A DNA stretch of 64,000 nucleotides from Lachnospiraceae bacterium UBA7054. GTDB taxonomy: Bacteria > Bacillota > Clostridia > Lachnospirales > Lachnospiraceae. Positions 24,222 through 33,423 of this stretch are shown one piece after another. The notes below the pieces were generated by a model. That model was not told the origin of the DNA, made no database searches, and saw nothing but the letters and a program-made list of their open reading frames with translations. Positions within the stretch are counted from its first letter, which is position 1, and each line of letters begins with the position of its first letter. Location: positions 1-64,000 of the forward strand of contig DLAF01000050.1 of the NCBI GenBank assembly GCA_002492725.1, written 5' to 3'. A program made the position numbers and the translations under genes.

Positions 24222-25718
24222 TTATGCCTGCCGTATCTCTTTCAAATGATCGGGATGCTCTGCGCTCCTGCTGCGAATATCAATAATAGGCCCGCCATTG
24301 CCCTCAATATACTCTCTGGTGATGGTCACGCGGCCAATGTTGTCATCCTTGGGCACCTCATACATAATATCCAGCATAAATTCCTCGATAATGGCCCGCA
24401 GCGCCCTGGCTCCCGTCTCTTTCTCCATTGCTTTGTCCGCAATAGCCTCCAGTGCCCCCTGATCAAAGATCAATTCTACCTCATCGAGCTCCAAAAGTTT
24501 CTGATACTGCTTTAAGATGGCATTTCTGGGTTCGCTTAAGATCTGTACCATCATGTCACGACTTAAGCCCTCCAGGGTAAAAATGACGGGCAGACGTCCG
24601 ATAAATTCCGGAATCATGCCAAATTTCCTGATATCCTCCACCGTCACCCTGCTTAAAATATTCTTTTCCTTGTCGTATTTGTCCTTTAGCTCGGCGCTGT
24701 AGCCGATGGATGTCTTTTTTTTGAGCCGCTGCTTGATGATCTCATCCAGATCCGGGAACGCGCCGCCGCAAATAAAAAGGATATTGCGGGTGTTCACCGT
24801 GGCGAGAGGCACCATGGCATTTTTGGAGTTGGCTCCCACAGGCACCTCCACCTCTGCACCCTCCAAAAGCTTTAACATTCCCTGCTGCACGGACTCGCCG
24901 CTCACGTCTCTGGCATTGGTATTCTTTTTCTTGGCAATCTTGTCAATTTCATCAATAAAAATAATACCGCGTTCCGCCCGCTCCACATCGTTATCCGCAG
25001 CTGCCAACAGCTTTGACACCACGCTCTCAATATCATCTCCAATATAACCGGCCTCCGTCAGCGAAGTGGCATCAGCAATGGCTAACGGCACATCCAAAAG
25101 CCTGGCCAGCGTTTTTACCAGATAAGTCTTGCCGCAGCCCGTGGGACCGATCATCAACATATTGGACTTCTCAATCTCAATCTCATCCATGGTGCCGGTG
25201 GCCACCCTCTTATAATGGTTGTAAACAGCAACAGACATCACCTTTTTCGCATGTTCCTGTCCCACCACGTATTCGTCCAATTTCTGCTTGATCTTGTGAG
25301 GCGGCATGATATCGCGGATATCGATCTCCGCCGCACTTTCCTTCTTCTTCTTTTTCGGCTTCTGCTTGTTGGGAATGCCGCCATCCCCCCTTAAATCCGC
25401 CAGATTCACAAAGCTGATGTTCGGAAACCCCTTGCCGGAATTGAAATCATCCATGTTCTGGTTATTCAAAAGTCCCTGATAATCGAACTGGCTGACCGTA
25501 TCCATCGTCTTGTGCATACAGTCATCGCAGACGCAGATGTGATTGGGAAGGCGAAACATCTTACCCGCCTTGCTCTCCGGCCTGCGGCAGATAAAGCAAA
25601 CGTCCTCATAATCACTTGCAGAATCGTCCTTTTTCTCCTCCGTCTCGCCAGTGGTATCTGCGCTCTTTTGTTCTTCTAATTCGGTATCGTCGTGTCTATC
25701 ATCCCTGTGATCGTCCAT
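24222..25718 (-). CDS. clpX: ATP-dependent Clp protease ATP-binding subunit ClpX (long variant)
   Basis: The ATG at 25718 follows GGAGGG; a longer open frame upstream is not needed. The 498-residue protein exceeds usual ClpX (about 420) by an acidic N-terminal extension of 40 residues and a Lys-rich linker. The zinc-binding domain CFIC...CVCDDC spans 41-67. The AAA+ core has Walker A GPTGCGKT, pore loop AGYIGDD (usually GYVG), Walker B IIFIDEIDKI, and KKKTSIGYSAELKDK where the ClpP-docking IGF/LGF loop sits, here reading IGY. ClpX unfolds substrates for ClpP. No clpP, tig or lon is adjacent, so this may be a second clpX. TATACT at 25804-25799 is a candidate -10. Confidence 0.88.
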   Translation of the reverse strand: MDDHRDDRHDDTELEEQKSADTTGETEEKKDDSASDYEDVCFICRRPESKAGKMFRLPNHICVCDDCMHKTMDTVSQFDYQGLLNNQNMDDFNSGKGFPNISFVNLADLRGDGGIPNKQKPKKKKKESAAEIDIRDIMPPHKIKQKLDEYVVGQEHAKKVMSVAVYNHYKRVATGTMDEIEIEKSNMLMIGPTGCGKTYLVKTLARLLDVPLAIADATSLTEAGYIGDDIESVVSKLLAAADNDVERAERGIIFIDEIDKIAKKKNTNARDVSGESVQQGMLKLLEGAEVEVPVGANSKNAMVPLATVNTRNILFICGGAFPDLDEIIKQRLKKKTSIGYSAELKDKYDKEKNILSRVTVEDIRKFGMIPEFIGRLPVIFTLEGLSRDMMVQILSEPRNAILKQYQKLLELDEVELIFDQGALEAIADKAMEKETGARALRAIIEEFMLDIMYEVPKDDNIGRVTITREYIEGNGGPIIDIRSRSAEHPDHLKEIRQA

Positions 25719-25860
25719 ACTTTTATGTTCCCTCCGTGATTTCCGCATGTGAAATCTGATATAACCGCTGTGTCTCCCGCGGACATCGGTCTGCCCATAG
25801 TATAGCATACGAAGCGCAGATTATCTATACTTGAATTTTCTTCCCTTATTACCCACTTAT

Positions 25861-25909
25861 AATATCCCCGGCAGCCGTATCTTTGCGATACCGTACTGCC
25901 GGGGATATT
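25861..25909. terminator. Strong hairpin between htrA and clpX
   Basis: The 14-bp arms AATATCCCCGGCAG (25861-25874) and CTGCCGGGGATATT (25896-25909) are perfectly complementary, with a nested GTATC/GATAC in the loop. It starts 24 bases after the htrA stop on the minus strand. The following T content is weak, but its position suggests it ends the htrA transcript. Confidence 0.65.
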
Positions 25910-25932
25910 CGTCCCGGTTACATTCCCGTTAC

Positions 25933-27624
25933 TTATTCACTCACTTTATTTCCCAGTGTCAACTGTCTGGTAGCCTCCTCATAACCCGCCACCGTCATAG
26001 TCATCACCTTAACCTCCACGTTATCACCCTTGGCATAAAATTCCAGCTCCTTTTGCAGCTCCTCCATGGAAGCTATCTTATCACCGCCAAACTCCGTGAT
26101 GATATCGCCCTGCTTTAAGCCTGCTGCCGCAGCAGCCGTGCCCTCATATACCTGAGCGATATAAACACCCTCCGGCATACCGTAGGCCTGAGATACTTCC
26201 TGGGTGACACTAATGCCGGAAATACCCAGATAACCTCTTTCCTCCTCGGCCACCTTGCTCTTGGTCTCCTTGAGCATCAGTTCCGCAATGATGGGACTTG
26301 CCGCGGAAATGGGGATTGCATAGCCCATGCCCTCCACCGCGCTGCCGCCGATCTTGTTGGAGTTGATACCGATCACTTCCCCTTTGATATTCAAAAGAGC
26401 GCCGCCGGAATTACCGGGATTGATAGCCGCATCGGTCTGAATAAAGGTGCCTTCCACATTGTCGCCGCCGTAGCCGTTACTTGCGGACAGATTGATGCTT
26501 CTGTCAAGCGCGCTGATCACGCCCGTGGTGACCGACTGCCCGTAACCTAAGGAATTACCGATGGCAATGGCCGGCTCGCCGACTTCCAAATCGTCTGAAT
26601 TGCCAAGCGTAGCCACTTCAATTGCCTGTAAGGTAGACTCTGACATCTCTGTCACCGGTACTGCGATCACCGCCAGATCCATCTTGGAATCCTGTCCTTT
26701 GATAAAGGCCTCCGCCTCACTGCCCTCGTTAAACTGCACTGTCAGCTTATCGGTATCCTCCACTACATGGTAGTTGGTCACGATCAGAAGTTCCGAATCA
26801 TTCAAACCTACAATAATACCGGAACCACTGGCATCCGCTTCACTGTCCAGGGACTGTCCGAACCAGGACATCGTCTCCGTATAGTGGTTATTCACCGCCA
26901 CGATGGAAGGCATCACGTTCTTGACCACCTCCGTCACATCGGTGACCACCGTCGTCGTAGTCGTGCCGTCCGCATTTTTGGTGATCATCCCATTGACCGA
27001 CGGCGCTTCCTGTGCTTCTTCGTCTGTTTTCGCCTTTGCAAGAGACTCGCCGGCCTTCTCGTCTGCCGCCTGGATTTCCGCCTTTTTATCGCCGTCCCCG
27101 TTCAGCATTCCCGTTGCGTACTCTACCGTATAAAGTCCCAGCCCCGCAAAGATCCCGAAGAACAGTCCCAGCGATACCATCACAAGGGCTTTCTTAAAAT
27201 AGCCGCCGCCCTGCTTCTTTTCCTTTTTCTTTTTCTCGGGCTTCTGCACGGTCTGCGCATAGTTGTTTGGATATACGTTTCCATAGTGGTAACTTCCCGC
27301 GCTGCTGTAATTTCCCTGTGCCGCACTCTGGCCGCCGTAACTTCCCTGCGTCGTACTCTGGCTGCCGTAACTTCCCTGCGGCGTGCTCTGGCTGCCGTAA
27401 CTTCCCTGCGCCGTGTTCTGGCTGCCGTAGCGGTTTTGTCCCGCATTTTGAGCACCGTAAGGACTCTGCACCGTGCTCTGGCTGCCGTAACCGCTCTGCG
27501 CCGTATCCTGCCCATAGCCGCCGCTCCTGTCCTGCCAGGATGTGTTCTGCGTCGTTTGAGATTCGCCTGATTCCGCACCCGTATGCCCTGAATAATCGTT
27601 CGGATAATTGTTGTTGTCGTACAT
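25933..27624 (-). CDS. HtrA/DegP-like membrane-anchored serine protease with PDZ domain
   Basis: The 563-residue protein has a low-complexity cytoplasmic N-terminus (1-115) made of ten-residue repeats like YGSQSTTQGS, a Lys/Glu stretch, one membrane segment at about 145-168, then a trypsin-like domain with triad His286 (TNYHVVED), Asp316 (MDLAVI) and Ser406 (NPGNSGGAL). One PDZ domain follows (RGYLGISGISVTQEV, GLKQGDIITEFGG). HtrA proteins degrade misfolded proteins at the cell envelope under stress. The repeat region is longer than in most family members, and its DNA shows 30-bp tandem repeats. An AAAGGAG site precedes the ATG. Confidence 0.93.
   Translation of the reverse strand: MYDNNNYPNDYSGHTGAESGESQTTQNTSWQDRSGGYGQDTAQSGYGSQSTVQSPYGAQNAGQNRYGSQNTAQGSYGSQSTPQGSYGSQSTTQGSYGGQSAAQGNYSSAGSYHYGNVYPNNYAQTVQKPEKKKKEKKQGGGYFKKALVMVSLGLFFGIFAGLGLYTVEYATGMLNGDGDKKAEIQAADEKAGESLAKAKTDEEAQEAPSVNGMITKNADGTTTTTVVTDVTEVVKNVMPSIVAVNNHYTETMSWFGQSLDSEADASGSGIIVGLNDSELLIVTNYHVVEDTDKLTVQFNEGSEAEAFIKGQDSKMDLAVIAVPVTEMSESTLQAIEVATLGNSDDLEVGEPAIAIGNSLGYGQSVTTGVISALDRSINLSASNGYGGDNVEGTFIQTDAAINPGNSGGALLNIKGEVIGINSNKIGGSAVEGMGYAIPISAASPIIAELMLKETKSKVAEEERGYLGISGISVTQEVSQAYGMPEGVYIAQVYEGTAAAAAGLKQGDIITEFGGDKIASMEELQKELEFYAKGDNVEVKVMTMTVAGYEEATRQLTLGNKVSE
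27290..27510 (-). repeat. 30-bp tandem repeats encoding a Gly/Ser/Gln/Tyr tract in HtrA
   Basis: Six to seven imperfect 30-bp units (for example CTGCCGTAACTTCCCTGCG on the plus strand) encode the ten-residue repeat of the HtrA N-terminus. Nearest neighbours differ at only a few positions, so unit number may vary between strains. Confidence 0.85.
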
Positions 27625-27785
27625 GATCTACCACTCCTTTCATACCATGCAAACTATCATACAAACATACGCGGCTTTTGCCGTCCTTGTTTTCCTTTGA
27701 TCATGTACTCAGTATAGTAGCGAATTGTGTTCATTTTGTGTTTAATATTTATATAATTTGTGTCTTTTTTCAATCACTTTTTCAC

Positions 27786-29615
27786 TCACTCGACTGTGAC
27801 GGATTTTGCCAGATTCCTCGGCTTATCCACATCGCACCCTTTCCCAACCGATACATAATAACCAAACAGCTGCAACGGAATGATCGCCAGCGAATTGGCA
27901 AAATAAGGATTCGTCTCGGGAATATAGATCACGTAATCCGCCGCCTTTTCGATCTCCTTATTCTCCTCGCAGGTTACTGCCAGCACAAAAGCGCCTCTCG
28001 CCTTCACCTCCACCATGTTACTGATGGTCTTTGCGTAGAGCGCGGGTTGGGTGGAAACGGCCGCCACTAACGTCCCCTCCTCAATCAGGGAAATGGTGCC
28101 GTGTTTGAGCTCTCCCGCCGCATAAGCTTCCGAATGGATATAGGAAATCTCCTTTAATTTCAACGACCCCTCTAAAGAAATCGCATAATCGATGCCCCTG
28201 CCGATAAAGAAGACATCCTTCGCGCCGATATAGCGGTTCGCAAATCTCTGGATCTTATTCTTATTATTTAAGAGCAGTTCAATCTGATCCGGCAGGCAGC
28301 GCAGATCACCCAAAAGTGCCGCAAATGCCGCATCATCTATCTTGCCCCGCAATCTGCCGAACTTCATGGCGAGCAGATAGAGCGCAATCAGCTGGGCGCT
28401 GTAAGCCTTGGTGGTCGCCACCGCGATCTCCGGTCCCGCCCAGGTATACATCACATTATCTGCCTCTCTGGCTATGGAGCTTCCCACCACATTAACGATA
28501 CCGAGTACCGGGAAACCTCTTTTCTTGGATTCGCGAAGTGCCGCAAGCGTATCCGCCGTCTCGCCGGACTGGCTGATCACGATCACCATCGCCCCCTCCT
28601 CCAAAATCGGGTCACGGTAGCGAAACTCCGATGCCAAATCGACCTCCACCGGAATGCGCGCCAGCCCCTCGATCACATATTTCCCCGTAACGCCCGCATG
28701 ATAAGCCGATCCGCAGGCCACGATGTGGATCTTTTTCACCGCGCGGATCTCCTCGTCGCTCATATTAAGCTCCTCGATCACGATGTCGTTATCCTTGATG
28801 CGAGGCAAAAGGGTGTCCGTTACGGTCTTGGGCTGTTCATACATTTCCTTTAGCATAAAGTGTTCATAGCCGGCCTTTTCCGCGGCGCTGGCATCCCACT
28901 CGATCGTGACAGGTGTCTTCTGCGTTTCCTCCTCATCCACCGTGTAAAAGTGCATATGATCCGCCCGCAGGCGCACAACTTCCTGATTATCCACATAATA
29001 CACCTTCCTGGTGTACTTTAAGATAGCGGGCACATCCGAGGCAATAAAGCATCCGTCCTCATTCTGACCCACGATCAGAGGCGAGTCTTTTCTGGCCGCA
29101 AAAATCTGGTCGGGGCAGTCCGCAAAGAGAATCCCCAGTGCGTAAGAGCCCTCTACACGGTGCAGTACTTTAGTAACGGCTTCCAGCGGATTTCCCTTAT
29201 AATAATAGTCCAGAAGATGGGCCAGCACCTCCGTATCGGTCTCCGACACGAAATGATAGCCGCGCTCAATTAACATTTTTCGAAGCTGCAGATAATTTTC
29301 AATGATACCGTTATGTACCACCGTGATCGTCTCCGCTTCATTAAAGTGCGGATGCGCATTGATATCGCTCGGCGCGCCGTGGGTCGCCCAGCGGGTGTGG
29401 CCGATGCCGCACAGCCCCGGCATGGTCTCCCCGCCGTGCGTCATATTTTCAAGCACCTTAAGCCTGCCCACCGATTTCGTGATATTAATCTTCCCTTTGC
29501 CGTCATAAACCGCCATACCCGCCGAGTCGTATCCGCGGTACTCTAACTTTGCCAGACCGTCCAAAATGATGGGCGCCGCCTGCTTTGTTCCAATATAACC
29601 TACAATTCCGCACAT
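27786..29615 (-). CDS. glmS: Glutamine-fructose-6-phosphate aminotransferase (isomerizing)
   Basis: GlmS makes glucosamine-6-phosphate from fructose-6-phosphate and glutamine, the entry to peptidoglycan and amino-sugar synthesis. The 609-residue length matches the family. The N-terminal nucleophile cysteine follows Met1 (MCGIVGYIG); the glutaminase domain has GIGHTRWATHG, and two SIS domains follow with ACGSAYHAG, ISQSGETADT and GRGIDYAISLEGSLKLKEISYIHSEAYAAGELKHG. It ends KSVTVE as expected. It follows a GT2 gene by 22 bases, so no glmS ribozyme can be present in its leader. The start has AAAGGAG. Confidence 0.96.
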   Translation of the reverse strand: MCGIVGYIGTKQAAPIILDGLAKLEYRGYDSAGMAVYDGKGKINITKSVGRLKVLENMTHGGETMPGLCGIGHTRWATHGAPSDINAHPHFNEAETITVVHNGIIENYLQLRKMLIERGYHFVSETDTEVLAHLLDYYYKGNPLEAVTKVLHRVEGSYALGILFADCPDQIFAARKDSPLIVGQNEDGCFIASDVPAILKYTRKVYYVDNQEVVRLRADHMHFYTVDEEETQKTPVTIEWDASAAEKAGYEHFMLKEMYEQPKTVTDTLLPRIKDNDIVIEELNMSDEEIRAVKKIHIVACGSAYHAGVTGKYVIEGLARIPVEVDLASEFRYRDPILEEGAMVIVISQSGETADTLAALRESKKRGFPVLGIVNVVGSSIAREADNVMYTWAGPEIAVATTKAYSAQLIALYLLAMKFGRLRGKIDDAAFAALLGDLRCLPDQIELLLNNKNKIQRFANRYIGAKDVFFIGRGIDYAISLEGSLKLKEISYIHSEAYAAGELKHGTISLIEEGTLVAAVSTQPALYAKTISNMVEVKARGAFVLAVTCEENKEIEKAADYVIYIPETNPYFANSLAIIPLQLFGYYVSVGKGCDVDKPRNLAKSVTVE

Positions 29616-29637
29616 ATCATAGTCTCCTTTCCCGTTT

Positions 29638-30576
29638 TTAACCGAAGTATTCTTTATTCGACGCCATCGCCATCACCAGCCGCCTCGGCAGTCTGCGGTA
29701 ATGTTTTCCGCACAGATAACCCGCATATTTAAATGCGCTCTGTACAATAACATGTGGTATTTTATTTCTCATGCCATTCTTTTGCAGATGTGCTACCAAC
29801 CCCTTCACCATGCGGATCCCCTCCGATTCCGAGGGATACTTTGCAAACACCTCCGGGTGCTCGGCCTGGGAAACGCCCAGATCGAAGTTGCGATGAAACT
29901 GCTGCCTGTTTGTATAGTTGTGCGAATGGTACACACAGGCGTCCGCCGCATAGACGATCTTACAGCCGGCCTCCACCGCCTTTGCCGCATAGAGCATATC
30001 CTCATTAAAAATGGTATGGTTCACAAAGCCGCCCAGCCTGTCAAACGTCGCCCTGTCGTAAGCCGCACAGACATTGGAGCAGAAAAAGGTCTTGATTCCC
30101 AGTCTTGGCAAATCTTCCTTTGCCTTAACACAGGACTTGTCGGGATAATTAAATTGTCTGGTATAGCACTCGATCTCGCTGCTTTCCTGTGTCGGAAGCT
30201 GCCTTGCATAAGATACGGCCGCCTCTTCCTGCCGCAGCCGGGCTAGAAGCCGCTCAAGCAAAGATTCGTCCGCAGGAACGGCATCCTGCGTCATCATCAC
30301 AAACACATCGGCATCCGACAGCTTCACCCCAAGATTTCTGGTGCGCCCATGATCAAATTCCCGCTTTGACAGATGCTTCACTGTTATATTATGTGCCTGC
30401 CTCTCCAGCGTAGTACCATAAAGCAGTCTGTCCAGATATTTCTGCTCCGTATTCATAAGGATGATTCGACCTATCGGCACCGTCTGTGCCCGCAGTTTCT
30501 CCATCAACGTCAAAAACCCGCGATCGGGCTTGTAGACCGGGATGATCACATCTACAATCTCCACGTTCTCCTCCAT
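29638..30576 (-). CDS. Glycosyltransferase family 2 (rhamnosyltransferase-like)
   Basis: The 312-residue enzyme has one GT-A domain: VDVIIPVYKPDRGFLTLMEKL, KREFDHGRTRNLGVKLSDADVFVMMTQDAVPAD and NEDMLYAAKAVEAG, a pattern seen in RfbF/RgpB-like rhamnosyltransferases. No membrane segment is seen. It probably acts on the lipid-linked surface glycan made by the locus that follows. It is separated from the upstream LCP gene by a terminator and lies directly before glmS, so the two may share a transcript. Confidence 0.87.
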   Translation of the reverse strand: MEENVEIVDVIIPVYKPDRGFLTLMEKLRAQTVPIGRIILMNTEQKYLDRLLYGTTLERQAHNITVKHLSKREFDHGRTRNLGVKLSDADVFVMMTQDAVPADESLLERLLARLRQEEAAVSYARQLPTQESSEIECYTRQFNYPDKSCVKAKEDLPRLGIKTFFCSNVCAAYDRATFDRLGGFVNHTIFNEDMLYAAKAVEAGCKIVYAADACVYHSHNYTNRQQFHRNFDLGVSQAEHPEVFAKYPSESEGIRMVKGLVAHLQKNGMRNKIPHVIVQSAFKYAGYLCGKHYRRLPRRLVMAMASNKEYFG

Positions 30577-30612
30577 GCCGTAACCTTATTTCCTATCTAA
30601 TCTCATGAAAAG

Positions 30613-30638
30613 AAGGGGCCTGTCTTCCAGACCCCTTT
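30613..30638 (-). terminator. Rho-independent terminator after the LCP gene
   Basis: On the minus strand AAGGGGTCTG-GAAGA-CAGGCCCCTT forms a stem (one bulge), followed by CTTTTC. It starts a few bases after the LCP stop at 30643. Confidence 0.8.
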
Positions 30639-30642
30639 GCAC

Positions 30643-31719
30643 TTATTGCAGATAACCGTTCGTATCCTGATAAATCTTTTCGCTGCATTCCTTTACCGTG
30701 GAAGAAGGATCGTAATTGTCCGCGTTAAACAGGAACTTATGCAGCCATTTGACATTGTCCTCCAGGCTCGTGGGAATGACGCAGGAACCCTTGGAACCGA
30801 TGGTGCCCGTCCTGCGGTACGCTTCCTGCGGGAAACCTTCCGTCTCCGAGATGTAGTAAGCGCCGACGTCACTGAGCATATCCACGATTTCAGACAGATC
30901 CAAAGAGGTGTAGACCTCGTCAAACACGGCGTTCGCCGTTTCCGTCAGTTTCGGAATCGACGCCTTCTTGGCCTGATCCGCCACCGCCGTCAACACTTCC
31001 CGCTGTCTCTCGGCACGCTTGAAATCATCGCCAGCCGTATAGCGGATTCGGCAGTAACCCGTAGCCTGCAGACCGTCTAAAAGCTGATAACCCGTGCTCT
31101 GTACCGGCGTGTAAGTCCTTTTCAGATTCTCGGCGATACATAGCTGATAGTTGTTCAAATGGCTGATTTCCGAATCGTCTACATCAATATAGACACCGCC
31201 CAACGCATCAATGGCATCCGTCAGCCCTGCAAAGCCTACCGTAACAAAATCGGTGATGTTCATATCCAGATTCATATTCAGCATATTGATGGCCTGCTCA
31301 GGGCCGCCCTTGGCATAAGCCGCATTACACTTATTGTAAGAATCGTTGCTTAAATTTAAGTACGTATCGCGGTATACGGAAACCAGTTTACACTCTCCGG
31401 TATCCTGGTTGATGGAAGCGATCATGATCGTATCGCTCCTGGTATTTTTTGTTAAGGCTCCCGTGGTGGAATCCACACCGAACAGGGCGATGTTCCGGTA
31501 GCCCTTCATGGTGGTCTCTTCCGCCTCCTGTACGGTCTCGTTGATGATAATGTCTTTTTCTTTCAGCTCTACCTTGCCGCTGCCCGTTCCGGCAAGTACG
31601 GCATAAAGCACGACTACCGCCAAAAGTAAAATGATAATCTCCGCAATAAAGAGAATAATCCTCCTGCGCTGCTTTTTCGCCTGCTCTCTCTTTCCTGACT
31701 TCTTACGCTTATTCGCCAT
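30643..31719 (-). CDS. LCP (LytR-CpsA-Psr) family glycopolymer transferase
   Basis: The 358-residue protein has a basic cytoplasmic tail, one signal-anchor helix at about 21-45 and an extracytoplasmic LCP domain with NIALFGVDSTTG, NTRSDTIMIASIN, KLVSVYRDTYLNL, LGGVYIDVDD and YCRIRYTAGDDFKRAERQREVL. The conserved Asp and Arg residues that hold the polyprenyl pyrophosphate are present. LCP enzymes move a finished glycan from its undecaprenyl carrier to peptidoglycan. It sits at the downstream end of the polysaccharide locus behind its own promoter and is the likely attachment enzyme for that polymer. AAGGAG precedes the start. Confidence 0.93.
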   Translation of the reverse strand: MANKRKKSGKREQAKKQRRRIILFIAEIIILLLAVVVLYAVLAGTGSGKVELKEKDIIINETVQEAEETTMKGYRNIALFGVDSTTGALTKNTRSDTIMIASINQDTGECKLVSVYRDTYLNLSNDSYNKCNAAYAKGGPEQAINMLNMNLDMNITDFVTVGFAGLTDAIDALGGVYIDVDDSEISHLNNYQLCIAENLKRTYTPVQSTGYQLLDGLQATGYCRIRYTAGDDFKRAERQREVLTAVADQAKKASIPKLTETANAVFDEVYTSLDLSEIVDMLSDVGAYYISETEGFPQEAYRRTGTIGSKGSCVIPTSLEDNVKWLHKFLFNADNYDPSSTVKECSEKIYQDTNGYLQ

Positions 31720-31819
31720 GATCTGTACTCCTTAAACTGCAATGTAGTCTCTCAACATCCATTTTTCATTTTGTCATATTCTGTCTCAAAAGGCAATCTT
31801 TTGTGGCAACTCTGATAAG

Positions 31820-31847
31820 ATTATACTACATCTTGATATATTTGCAA
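31820..31847 (-). promoter_or_regulatory. Promoter of the LCP gene
   Basis: On the minus strand TTGCAA (31847-31842) and a perfect TATAAT (31825-31820) are 16 bases apart, about 100 bases before the LCP ATG at 31719. Confidence 0.7.
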
Positions 31848-31905
31848 CCTTAATTCCCGATTCTTCCGTAAGTCTTTCGTATTTCTTAAGATTTTAGTAT
31901 CTCAT

Positions 31906-33315
31906 TTAATAAGCGTTTTTATTGATAAATCCCCTGAAAATCGTTAAGAACATGATTTTTACGTCAAAGGACATCGTCCAGTTTTCAATATAAAAAATAT
32001 CATACTCAATCCTCTTTTTAATGGAGGTATCACCACGGTAGCCGTTGATCTGTGCCCATCCCGTAAGACCGGGCCTGACCTGATGTTTGACCATGTAGCG
32101 GGGAATCTCCTCCTTAAACTGCTCCACAAACTGCGGTCTTTCAGGCCTTGGCCCCACCACGCTCATATCGCCCTTTAAGATATTAAAAAGCTGCGGCAGC
32201 TCGTCTATGCTCGTCCTTCGCAAAAACTTTCCCACCTTCGTGACCCGGGGATCGTCCTTCGTCGTCCAGGCCTTCTGTTCCGCAGAAGGCATCTGTACCC
32301 TCATGGTACGGAATTTGTACATGCGGAAAGGCTTATTGTGCAGCCCGATACGCTCCTGTTTGAATATGATCGGGCCTTTGGAAGTACAACCCACGGCTAT
32401 GGCCGCCGCCAGCATGATCGGGGAAGCCACGACCAGCCCCACCAGCGACACCACAATATCCACGATCCGTTTCATCCACCAATTCAATGTGTTTGTCAAA
32501 GGCACATAACGGATATTGATGACCGGCAGTCCCATCAAATCCTCCGTGTAAGGCCGGCTCGGGAACAGGCTGTTATAGTCAGGAATGAACTTTGTGTGCA
32601 CGCCGGATTTCTCACAAAGATCCACAATATGTTCCAGATTGTCATAATCCTTCAAAGAAAGAGTAATCGCTATTTCGTCTAATTTGTTCTCGGGAAGAAT
32701 ATAGAGCAGATTCTCGATGGTTCCCACCACCTTAACGCCCTTGTAGATCGTGCCCGCAGGCACACTGTCATCCAGAATACCGCGCACCACATAGCCCCAC
32801 TGGGGATTGGCGTTGATGCGCTTGATGTACTCCTCCGTTGCGCGGGAATACCCCACGAGCAGAATGTATTTCAGATTGTAGCCCTTTTCGCGGAAATACT
32901 GTAACAGCATGCGGATCAGGGAACGTACCAGCGTGGTCAATACAATATTGATCACATAAAACATCGCCATCATGGTACGGGAGAAATGAATCTGCGCCAC
33001 CATGTACCAGCCGGCCATCAGTACCACCATGCCCACGGTGTTTGCCTGGAAGATATTCAAAATCTCATAGCGATGGACGGTCGCCCGCTTGGGCGTGTAA
33101 AGATTAAAGGCGTAATACAAAATAAGATACCCCGGTACGATAAAATAGAGCATCTCAAAATAGGTCTGCATGTCATAAGCACCGACGCTTGGGTCGATGT
33201 CAGAGAAGGGGCTGGCGAATTTCAGATACCAGGCCAGCATATAGGATACCGCCACGATCACGGCATCCAGCACCACGTGCAGTCTGTTAAAATATTTTTG
33301 GTTATCTTTTATCAT
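31906..33315 (-). CDS. Undecaprenyl-phosphate glycosylphosphotransferase (WbaP/EPS-initiating type)
   Basis: The 469-residue membrane enzyme starts glycan assembly by moving a sugar-1-phosphate to undecaprenyl phosphate. About four N-terminal membrane helices (to about 130), a CoA-binding-like Rossmann region (ILLVGYSRATEEYIKRI) and a further helix near 280-300 precede the catalytic domain: FKQERIGLHNKPFRMYKFRTM, DDPRVTKVGKFLRRTSIDELPQLFNILKGDMSVVGPRPE and PGLTGWAQINGY. All family signatures are present. The sugar (glucose, galactose or another) cannot be read. The ATG has no clear ribosome binding site. It is downstream of the MoxR/DUF58/transglutaminase genes. Confidence 0.94.
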   Translation of the reverse strand: MIKDNQKYFNRLHVVLDAVIVAVSYMLAWYLKFASPFSDIDPSVGAYDMQTYFEMLYFIVPGYLILYYAFNLYTPKRATVHRYEILNIFQANTVGMVVLMAGWYMVAQIHFSRTMMAMFYVINIVLTTLVRSLIRMLLQYFREKGYNLKYILLVGYSRATEEYIKRINANPQWGYVVRGILDDSVPAGTIYKGVKVVGTIENLLYILPENKLDEIAITLSLKDYDNLEHIVDLCEKSGVHTKFIPDYNSLFPSRPYTEDLMGLPVINIRYVPLTNTLNWWMKRIVDIVVSLVGLVVASPIMLAAAIAVGCTSKGPIIFKQERIGLHNKPFRMYKFRTMRVQMPSAEQKAWTTKDDPRVTKVGKFLRRTSIDELPQLFNILKGDMSVVGPRPERPQFVEQFKEEIPRYMVKHQVRPGLTGWAQINGYRGDTSIKKRIEYDIFYIENWTMSFDVKIMFLTIFRGFINKNAY

Positions 33316-33423
33316 AGTCAGTCAACACACGAAAACAGTGCTTACCTTACTTTTCCAAAGTTAATTTGGCAGAAGTCTATTTTGTTACAATTATTATTAT
33401 TTTACAATACCGCGCATAAAAAT

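Noticed and set aside
26767..27570. Plus-strand open frame of 267 codons opposite HtrA
   Set aside because: Antisense shadow of the HtrA repeats; composition is Arg/Ala/Leu repeats and it has no start signal.
29616..29637. Possible glmS ribozyme before glmS
   Set aside because: Only 22 bases separate glmS from the preceding gene, far too short for the ribozyme fold.
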